A DNA stretch of 64,000 nt, from contig NZ_CP061725.1 of the NCBI RefSeq assembly GCF_014764405.1, forward strand, positions 806,001 through 870,000. The letters run 5' to 3'. The stretch comes from Micromonospora craniellae. GTDB lineage: Bacteria; Actinomycetota; Actinomycetes; Mycobacteriales; Micromonosporaceae. Positions within the stretch are counted from its first letter, which is position 1, and every line of letters starts with the position of its first letter. The notes under the pieces were generated by a model that worked only from the letters and a program-made list of their open reading frames with translations, had not been told where the DNA came from and did no database searches. Shown here one piece after another: positions 58,293-64,000 of this stretch. The translations under genes and the position numbers were made by a program.

Positions 58293-59065
58293 GCCGGGTT
58301 GACCACATGGACGTCGCCGCGTACGCGCTCGGCGTACTGGACGAACAGGACATGGAGCGGTTCGAGGAACACCTCGCGACCTGCTGGGCCTGCGCCGCCG
58401 AACTGGAGTCGATGGTGCCCGTGGTCGGGCTGCTCTCCGACATCGACGAGGAGTCGGTGACGGTGCTGGAGCAGACCCACTCCGATCCGGTCCTGTTGGA
58501 CCGGACGCTCGTGGCGTTGCGGACCCACCGGCGCAAGGCCCGGTTCCGGCAGATCCTGGCGACCGCGGCGGCCGTGGTGGTCTTCGGCGGGCTGACCGGT
58601 GTGGTGTTCAGCAACCTGGCCGGCGAGAGCAGCGCGCCGCCGATCGCCGGGGGCCCGAGCAGTGTCCCGTTCGATCCGTCGGGCGGCGGCCCCGGTAACC
58701 CGGGCCCCGGCGTCGGTGGCAACGAGCAGGAGGGCGAGCAGGTCGACGTCACCGACCCGAGCACCGGTGTCGAGGGCACGTTCTGGCTCATCGGCAAGGA
58801 CTTCGGCACCAAGATGGACTTCAGCCTGGGCCGGCTGCCCGGGCCGCGCACCTGCCGCCTGGTCGTGGTCAAGAAGGACAACAGCACCGAGGTCGTCTCC
58901 ACCTGGACGGTGCCGACGTCCGGGTACGGCACCAACAGCAACCCGACCAGGGCCGCGCTCTCCGCGACCACGTCGGTGCAGATGGAGGACATCAAGCACG
59001 TCGAGGTGCAGGAGGTGAACGGCAGGGGCACCGCCCGGCCGCTGCTGACCGTGCCCGCCCCCTGA
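58289..59065 (+). CDS. Zinc-binding anti-sigma factor (RslA-type)
   Basis: Membrane-anchored protein of 258 residues. The N-terminal ZAS motif HLATCWACAAELESM (H-x3-C-x2-C) at about 27-41 holds zinc and the sigma factor. One membrane helix, FRQILATAAAVVVFGGLTGV, is at about 92-115, followed by a Pro/Gly linker and an extracytoplasmic beta-rich domain (VEGTFWLIGKDFGTKMDFSL, LSATTSVQMEDIKHVEVQEV). Oxidation or zinc loss would free the sigma factor. Coupled to it by ATGA. A strong hairpin follows. Confidence 0.9.
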   Translation: MSRVDHMDVAAYALGVLDEQDMERFEEHLATCWACAAELESMVPVVGLLSDIDEESVTVLEQTHSDPVLLDRTLVALRTHRRKARFRQILATAAAVVVFGGLTGVVFSNLAGESSAPPIAGGPSSVPFDPSGGGPGNPGPGVGGNEQEGEQVDVTDPSTGVEGTFWLIGKDFGTKMDFSLGRLPGPRTCRLVVVKKDNSTEVVSTWTVPTSGYGTNSNPTRAALSATTSVQMEDIKHVEVQEVNGRGTARPLLTVPAP

Positions 59066-59080
59066 TCCGTACCGCCCGAA

Positions 59081-59115
59081 CGAAGGCCCGTCTCCGGCTC
59101 GGAGGCGGGCCTTCG
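59081..59115 (+). terminator. Hairpin terminator
   Basis: Arms 59081-59095 and 59101-59115 pair over 15 bases (one G-U) with a 5-base loop, 16 bases after the anti-sigma stop. Confidence 0.78.
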
Positions 59116-59203
59116 CGGCGCTGGTCAGCGGATACGGACTCCTACGCAGGTTCGGGCCTTCCGGTTCAACGGCTCGCTGTGAAATGAGCCACCGTTCTGC
59201 ATT

Positions 59204-59230
59204 CAACCTTGACACTGCCACCCCCGTATA
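59204..59230 (+). promoter_or_regulatory. Candidate ECF promoter
   Basis: CAACC (59204-59208), 16 bases, then CGTATA (59225-59230). This AACC-N16-CGT pattern is the usual ECF promoter form. It lies about 30 bases before the lipoprotein GTG. A TTGACA at 59209 has only 12 bases to TATATC, so it is not a sigma-70 promoter. Confidence 0.45.
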
Positions 59231-59261
59231 TCCCGGTGACTGTCAAGCATGAGGAGGGCAC

Positions 59262-59948
59262 GTGGCACAGATCAAGCGGACCGTCATCGCCGTGAGCGCC
59301 GTGGGCGCCATGGTCGCACTTACGGCCTGCGCTCCCGCGGGCTACGACGGGACGAACGCCGGTGCGGCCGAGCCGGTCGCCGTTGCCGCGGCCGAGCCCA
59401 CCGTGACCGTCGACCCCGAGTCCAGCGCGAACCCCGAGGCGAGCGCCACGCCGGGCGCCTCGGCATCACCGGGCGCGGAGAGCGAGAACGACGTTCCCCT
59501 GCCCGACGGCCTCGAACTGACCGAGAGTCTCACCGGCAAGAAGTTCCCCCGGATGGGCAGCGCGGTGGTCAACCAGGACGGCTTCCTCCTGTACCGCTTC
59601 GACAACGACACCAACGACCCGCCGGCCAGCAACTGCGAGGGCCAGTGCATCGAGGTGTGGCCGGCCGCGCTGACCGACGGCAACCCGACGCTCAAGGGCG
59701 TCTCGGACGACGCGGTGGGCACCATCACCCGCCCCGACGGCACCCGCCAGATCACCCTCGACGGCTGGCCGCTCTACACCTACATCGGCGACAAGAAGCC
59801 CGGCCAGTGGAAGGGTCAGGGCGTCGGCGGGACCTGGTTCGTGGTCAACCCGGACGGCAGCAAGAACCTGGAGTGCCTGCCCAAGGGCACCCCGAAGGCG
59901 GTCTCCCCGCCGTCGAAGACCAAGTCGGACAGCGACTCGGACTACTGA
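59262..59948 (+). CDS. Secreted-repeat lipoprotein (Lipoprotein_15 family)
   Basis: Lipoprotein of 228 residues. Signal peptide KRTVIAVSAVGAMVALTAC with lipobox LTAC, an Ala/Glu/Ser/Pro linker (about 28-70), then the secreted repeat fold: FLLYRFDNDTNDPPASNCEG, CIEVWPAALTDG and LDGWPLYTYIGDKKPGQWKG. Two Cys in the repeat (NCEGQCIEVW) may pair. Members are found beside ECF sigma/anti-sigma pairs and may have a redox or metal role; unknown. The GTG has GAGGAGGGCAC upstream. Confidence 0.87.
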   Translation: MAQIKRTVIAVSAVGAMVALTACAPAGYDGTNAGAAEPVAVAAAEPTVTVDPESSANPEASATPGASASPGAESENDVPLPDGLELTESLTGKKFPRMGSAVVNQDGFLLYRFDNDTNDPPASNCEGQCIEVWPAALTDGNPTLKGVSDDAVGTITRPDGTRQITLDGWPLYTYIGDKKPGQWKGQGVGGTWFVVNPDGSKNLECLPKGTPKAVSPPSKTKSDSDSDY

Positions 59949-60065
59949 TCCGACGCCCACCGGTGGCCGGTCGCAGCCCGTACGGGCGCGGCCGGCCACG
60001 GTCGTTCTGTCGGCGCAACGGGACGCGGCCATTCCAGCGGTCGACCGAAGTGGCACAGTAACCCC

Positions 60066-60502
60066 ATGACCGGGACCGCGCCGACCGCGAGCCGGACGCT
60101 GTGCCCGCCGCCCGGCTACCGGCTGGCCGCCACGATCCGGCCGCTCACCTTCAGCCCGTACGACCCCTGCGCGCGGATCGTCGCCGGCTGGAACGCTGCG
60201 CGGACGCCGCCGAGGCCACCCGCCGGTTGACCGCCGTCGCCGGCATCGGCGCCTGGACCGCCGCCGAGGTGGTTCGCGTGGCGTACGGCGACGCGGACGC
60301 GGTCAGCGTCGGCGACTTCCACGTGAACACGGTGGCCTGGGCGCTGGCCGGTGAGCCGCGCGGGGACGACGCCCGGCTGCTGGAGCTGCTCGAACCGTTC
60401 CGGGGACACCGGGGTCGGGTCTGCCGGCTGCTGGAGGTCGCCGGCGTCCAGGCGCCGAAGTTCGGCCCCCGCGCGCCGATCCGCTCCTTCGCCCGCTTCT
60501 GA
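60066..60502 (+). pseudogene. AlkA-type DNA glycosylase with the middle deleted
   Basis: The ATG at 60066 opens a family-like N-terminus SRTLCPPPGYRLAATIRPLT then FSPYDPCARIVAG. The C-terminal HhH-GPD half is in another frame from about 60190: RLTAVAGIGAWTAAEVVRVA, then YGDADAVSVGDFHVNTVAWA and the end LLEVAGVQAPKFGPRAP. The hairpin and the catalytic Asp of VSVGDFHV remain, but about 150-200 residues between ARIVAG and LERCADAAEATRR are gone together with the frame. The family normally has about 300 residues. The piece lies directly upstream of LigC, keeping a repair context. Confidence 0.75.
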
Positions 60503-60625
60503 GCGGATCAGGCGGCTTCGCGCAGGTCGGCCAGGCTCACCGGGGTACGTACCGGCGGACACCGCACCCACGGCGCGACCGTGATCTGCCTCACCGCTGT
60601 CGCTGCCGTCTGGTTGACTGGCGCC

Positions 60626-61732
60626 GTGGACCTGCCGATCAACCCGCCGGTGGAGCCGATGCTGGCGCGCAGCGTCGCGTCGATCCCGACCGCGCGGGGA
60701 ATGACCTACGAGCCCAAGTGGGACGGCTTCCGCTGCATCGTCTTCCGGGACGGCGACGAGGTGGAGCTGGCCAGCCGGGGCGGCAAGACGATGACCCGCT
60801 ACTTCCCCGAGGTGGTGGAGCAGGCCCGTCGGCAGCTGCCGGAGCGCTGCGCGGTCGACGGCGAGCTGATCGTGATCCGCCGGGACGGGCCGGGCGGGCA
60901 GCCCCGGCTGGACTTCGAGCCGCTGGCCCAGCGCATCCACCCGGCGGCGTCCCGGGTGAAACTGCTGGCCGAGACGACCCCGGCCGACTTCGTCGCCTTC
61001 GACCTGCTGGCGCTGGACGGCGAGAGCCTGCTCGACGCGCCCTACCCGACCCGCCGCGCCCGGCTGGAGCAGGCGTTGGCCGGGGTACGACCACCGGTGC
61101 ACGTCACCCAGGTCACCACCGACGCGGACACCGCCCGCCGCTGGTTCGACGTGTTCGAGGGCGCCGGGCTGGACGGGCTGATCGCCAAGCCGGCCGACCT
61201 GCCGTACGAGCCGGGCAAGCGGCTGATGTACAAGGTCAAGCACGCGCGTACCGCCGACGCGGTGGTGGCCGGGTTCCGGTGGCACAAGTCCGGCCCGGTG
61301 GTGGGTTCGCTACTGCTCGGGCTCTACGACGACGCCGGGGTGCTGCACCACGTCGGGGTGAGCGCCTCGTTCACCATGGCCCGCCGGGCCGAGCTGCTGG
61401 AGGAGCTGGCGCCCTATCGCGACGTCGGCGCCGAGCACCCGTGGGTGCACGGCGACCACGAGCGGGGCCAGCGCATCCCGGGCGGGGTCAGCCGGTGGAC
61501 CGGCACCAAGAACCTGGAATGGGAGCCGGTCCGTCCGGAGCTGGTGGTCGAGGTGGCGTACGACGCGATGGAGGGCGACCGGTTCCGGCACACCGCGCGG
61601 TTCGTCCGCTGGCGGCCCGACCGCGACCCGCGCTCCTGCCGATACGATCAACTCGACCGGCCGGTGCGGTTCGACGTGGACCAGGTCCTGCGGGGCGACC
61701 CGGCGGTGCCGGTGGGATCCGCGCCCGACTGA
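60626..61732 (+). CDS. ligC: ATP-dependent DNA ligase, LigC type
   Basis: ATP-dependent ligase of 368 residues. AMP is linked to Lys31 in YEPKWDGFRCIVFRDGDEVE; downstream are the AVDGELIVI motif, DFVAFDLLALDGESLLDAP, and GLDGLIAKPADLPY, with the OB-fold end (HKSGPVVGSLLLGLYD, VELA). LigC-type ligases of mycobacteria help in short-patch repair and as backup to LigD. GTG 60626 is chosen; LigC proteins begin like VDLPxxPPVEPMLA. A LigD-type polymerase lies 1.9 kb downstream on the other strand. Confidence 0.92.
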   Translation: MDLPINPPVEPMLARSVASIPTARGMTYEPKWDGFRCIVFRDGDEVELASRGGKTMTRYFPEVVEQARRQLPERCAVDGELIVIRRDGPGGQPRLDFEPLAQRIHPAASRVKLLAETTPADFVAFDLLALDGESLLDAPYPTRRARLEQALAGVRPPVHVTQVTTDADTARRWFDVFEGAGLDGLIAKPADLPYEPGKRLMYKVKHARTADAVVAGFRWHKSGPVVGSLLLGLYDDAGVLHHVGVSASFTMARRAELLEELAPYRDVGAEHPWVHGDHERGQRIPGGVSRWTGTKNLEWEPVRPELVVEVAYDAMEGDRFRHTARFVRWRPDRDPRSCRYDQLDRPVRFDVDQVLRGDPAVPVGSAPD

Positions 61733-61769
61733 CCCGCGGCCGTCGACCCCGATCACGGAGGCCCAGCTC

Positions 61770-63359
61770 GTGACCCGTACTTCCGACCGGATCCGCCGCC
61801 TGCGGCTCACCCTGGCCGGCCTGACCGCTGCCATGGTCGTCACCGCCGGCTGCACGCTGCCGGCCTTCGCGCCGCGCGCCGACGTCGACGCGCAAGGGTC
61901 GGCCGCCCCGCCCGGCACGGCACCCGACTGGCGGGCCTGCCCCGAGGTCCCCGACGACCTGGTCGGACGCAGCGCCCCGGGCGTCCGGTACGAATGCGCC
62001 CGTATCCAGGTGCCGCGCGACTGGGCCGGCGGCACCGGCGCCACCACGGGTCCCGGCGCCGACGAGACCTTCGAGATCGCCCTGCTGCGGGTCCGCTCCG
62101 ACAACCAGCGCAACCGCATCGGCTCGCTGCTGATCAACCCGGGCGGCCCGGGTGGCTCGGGCGTGGACACCGCCGTCTACCTGTCGTTCGGCGAGCAGTT
62201 CGGCGGCCTGCCCGACAGCATCATGGAACGATTCGACATCATCGGCTTCGACCCGCGCGGCGTGGCCCGGTCCAGCCCGGTCGAGTGCATCTCCGACGCC
62301 GACCTGGACGGCGTCTTCGGCTACGACCCCGACCCGGAGAGCCAGGAGAAGTTCGACGTCCTCGTCATGATGGCCAAGCGCATCGGCCAGGGCTGCGGTG
62401 ACAAGTACGGCGACCAGCTCAAGCTCTACTCCACCGAGCAGACCGCCCGGGACATGGACGCGATCCGCGCGGCGGTCGGCGACGACAAGATGACCTACCT
62501 CGGGTACTCCTACGGCACGCTGCTCGGTGCCACGTACGCCCAACTCTTCCCGCAGCGGGTGCGGGCGCTGGTGCTCGACGGCGCGGTCGACCCCCGACAG
62601 AATCTGATCGCCGGCTCGGAGAGCCAGGCCAGGGGCTTCGAGCGCGCCTTCGACAACTTCGGCCGGTGGTGCGCGGCCAACGCCGCAAACTGCCCGATCG
62701 CCCCCGACGCCCGGGCCGCGGTCGTCTCCGCCATCGACAAGGCCAGGTCCTCCCCGATCCGCTCCGCCGACGGCCGCGAGGCCACCGCCGGCTGGGTCTT
62801 CTACGCGGTCATCTCGTCGCTCTACAACGAGACCGGCTGGCGGCAGCTCGCCCGCGCCATCGACCAGTTGGACAAGGGCAACCCCGAGGCGGTGTTCCAG
62901 CTCGCCGACAACTACGCCGACCGCGACCAGAACGGCCGCTACACCAACCTGTTCGACGCCAACACCGCGATCAACTGCGCCGACGACGAGGAACGACCCA
63001 GCCTGGAACGGATCCGCCAGTTGCAATCCCAGTGGCGGACGCAGTACCCCCTCTTCGGACCAGCGCTGGCCACCGGCCTGGTCTCCTGCACCGAATGGCC
63101 CGGCGGCACCGACCCCTACCCCACCGGCCGCGCCACCGGCGCCCCGCCGATCCTGGTCATCGGCACCACCGGCGACCCCGCCACCCCCTACGAGCAGACC
63201 CCGGCCCTGGCCGAGATGCTCGGCGTCGGACGCGTGCTGACCTGGGATGGCGAGGGGCACACGGCTTACCCGCAGACCCCCTGCATCACCGAGGCCGTCG
63301 ACGCGTACCTGATCGACCTGACGCTGCCCGCCGAAGGCCTGCGCTGCCCGGCCCGTTAG
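61770..63359 (+). CDS. Secreted alpha/beta hydrolase, tripeptidyl aminopeptidase type
   Basis: Protein of 529 residues of the alpha/beta-hydrolase group that contains secreted tripeptidyl aminopeptidases. Lipobox VTAGC after MTRTSDRIRRLRLTLAGLTA, so a lipoprotein. Fold motifs: LLINPGGPGGSGVDTAVYLS for the oxyanion hole, DIIGFDPRGVARSSPVECIS, the nucleophile elbow YLGYSYGTLLGATYAQLFPQ (G-Y-S-Y-G), and the catalytic His in WDGEGHTAYPQTPC. Paired Cys are present in the lid. The GTG has GGAGG 9 bases upstream. It likely cleaves short peptides or esters outside the cell. Confidence 0.9.
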   Translation: MTRTSDRIRRLRLTLAGLTAAMVVTAGCTLPAFAPRADVDAQGSAAPPGTAPDWRACPEVPDDLVGRSAPGVRYECARIQVPRDWAGGTGATTGPGADETFEIALLRVRSDNQRNRIGSLLINPGGPGGSGVDTAVYLSFGEQFGGLPDSIMERFDIIGFDPRGVARSSPVECISDADLDGVFGYDPDPESQEKFDVLVMMAKRIGQGCGDKYGDQLKLYSTEQTARDMDAIRAAVGDDKMTYLGYSYGTLLGATYAQLFPQRVRALVLDGAVDPRQNLIAGSESQARGFERAFDNFGRWCAANAANCPIAPDARAAVVSAIDKARSSPIRSADGREATAGWVFYAVISSLYNETGWRQLARAIDQLDKGNPEAVFQLADNYADRDQNGRYTNLFDANTAINCADDEERPSLERIRQLQSQWRTQYPLFGPALATGLVSCTEWPGGTDPYPTGRATGAPPILVIGTTGDPATPYEQTPALAEMLGVGRVLTWDGEGHTAYPQTPCITEAVDAYLIDLTLPAEGLRCPAR

Positions 63360-63361
63360 CA

Positions 63362-63571
63362 GTGGCGGTGATCGAGGCGGTGCGGATCCGCTCGGACCAG
63401 CGCGGGCGGGGCGTGGGCCGCCTGATGCTGGCGTGGGCGATCGACCGGGCCCGGCAACGTGGCTGCGGGCTGGTGCAGCTCACCACCGACAAGAGCCGCC
63501 ACGACGCGCACCGGTTCTATCTCGGCCTCGGCTTCGTTTCGAGCCACGAGGGCATGAAGCTCAGTCTCTGA
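63362..63571 (+). pseudogene. C-terminal half of a GNAT acetyltransferase
   Basis: A 69-codon frame has the second half of a GNAT domain: VRIRSDQRGRGVGRLMLAWA with the acetyl-CoA loop RGRGVG, then TDKSRHDAHRFYLGLGFVSS, and ends HEGMKLSL. About 75 residues of the first half are missing. A GTG at 63362 directly after the upstream stop could be used as a start, but the fragment cannot form a complete GNAT fold. It is either a remnant or a short gene that pairs with another protein. Confidence 0.65.
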
Positions 63572-63598
63572 CACCCTCTGCGGATCGTTCCTCCAGAG

Positions 63599-64000
63599 TC
63601 AGCGAGGGCGGTCGCGGTCCTTGGAGGGTTGGACCCGCTTGGGTTCGCCGGGCATCTTCGGGTGGTCCGGCGGGTACGGCAGGTCACCCTCGCCGGCTGC
63701 GGCGTCCCGCTCGGACCACTCCAGCAGCGGGGTGATGTCCCACCCGGCGTCGTCGATGCCGGCGTGTGGGTCGCCGCGCTCGGCCAGCCGCTGCGGGACG
63801 GTACGCAGGTCGAAGTCGTCGGGGTCGACGTCGGGCAGCTCGTCCCAGGTGACCGGGGTGGAGACGGTGGCCCGGGCGTTGGCCCGCAACGAGTACGCGC
63901 AGGCGATGGTGCGGTCCCGGGCCATCTGGTTGTAGTCGACGAAGACGCGCTCGCCGCGTTCCTCCTTCCACCAGGCGGTGGTGACCAGTTCGGGGCGGCG
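63599..64000 (-). CDS. LigD-type DNA polymerase/primase domain, 5' end outside window
   Basis: The last 133 codons of a leftward gene that runs off the right edge. The visible part reads VTTAWWKEERGERVFVDYNQ, then RDRTIACAYSLRANARATVS, TPVTWDELPDVDPDDFDLRT and ERGDPHAGIDDAGWDITPLL, which is the end of the LigD polymerase (PolDom) family. The tail is hydrophilic and basic (PKRVQPSKDRDRPR). This family makes short RNA/DNA patches in end joining and repair. It is convergent with the hydrolase and the GNAT remnant and close to ligC. Confidence 0.9.
   Translation of the reverse strand, partial: RRPELVTTAWWKEERGERVFVDYNQMARDRTIACAYSLRANARATVSTPVTWDELPDVDPDDFDLRTVPQRLAERGDPHAGIDDAGWDITPLLEWSERDAAAGEGDLPYPPDHPKMPGEPKRVQPSKDRDRPR

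Noticed and set aside
59209..59231. TTGACA with TATATC as a sigma-70 promoter
   Set aside because: Spacing is 12 bases, too short; the AACC-N16-CGTATA reading fits better.

Overview
The window is very GC-rich actinomycete DNA. The gene families, the pairing of a decayed DUF5753-type regulator with a DUF397 gene, a Spo0M-type protein, CebR-type cellobiose control, leaderless gene starts and an ACT-GNAT lysine acetyltransferase of the kind characterised in Micromonospora aurantiaca all point to the Micromonosporaceae, most likely Micromonospora. No phage, insertion sequence, CRISPR array or rRNA was seen. It reads as ordinary chromosome with a marked number of decayed genes.

Layout. 1-9.7 kb: a partial gene, a small membrane protein, a Spo0M-like protein, a secreted GH5 mannanase-type enzyme with a CBM2, a decayed F420-dependent oxidoreductase, a tandem PAP2 phosphatase with an endonuclease/exonuclease/phosphatase-fold protein, a YihY remnant, a lipid-kinase-like protein and a PP2C phosphatase. 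9.7-18.6 kb: a DosR/DevR-type hypoxia or dormancy locus (two double-USP proteins, phosphoketolase, two Acg-type nitroreductases, haem-type GAF kinase DevS, response regulator DevR). 19-24 kb: a duplicated LacI regulator pair beside an orphan sugar-binding lipoprotein, then a NodB deacetylase. 23.9-25 kb: five tRNA genes (Val, Gly, Val, Cys, Gly) around a small membrane protein. 25-32.6 kb: a TetR regulator, a broken gene, a membrane-anchored protein, a methyltransferase, a P450 and the biotin genes bioD, bioF, bioB with a small zinc-ribbon protein. 33-37 kb: a modular GH9 cellulase, then small regulator-type genes, some broken. 37-39 kb: two ACT-domain proteins, one a lysine acetyltransferase. 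40-46.1 kb: a cellobiose uptake locus (cebR, GH1 beta-glucosidase, two permeases, binding lipoprotein) without its ATPase. 46-47.7 kb: a pRiA4b-type protein and a RibD-like reductase preceded by a 39-residue Cys-rich peptide gene.

47.7-57.5 kb holds the most striking unit: a HerA-type ATPase, SbcD (Mre11), SbcC (Rad50), a NurA-like nuclease and a coupled spermidine-synthase-like protein, all on one strand. This is the archaeal HerA-NurA-Mre11-Rad50 end-resection set in a bacterium. 57.7-60 kb: an ECF sigma factor, its zinc-binding anti-sigma factor and a likely target lipoprotein. 60-64 kb: an AlkA remnant, a LigC-type ATP-dependent ligase, a secreted alpha/beta hydrolase, a GNAT remnant and the end of a LigD-type polymerase gene.

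How the parts work together. Near-identical 14-base palindromes upstream of cebE and next to the GH9 gene tie cellulose degradation to CebR. DevS/DevR and the stress genes form one plausible regulon, with two weak candidate DevR sites. Nine or so genes are decayed, several having kept both ends and lost the middle. All assignments come from reading the sequence; no search was run.
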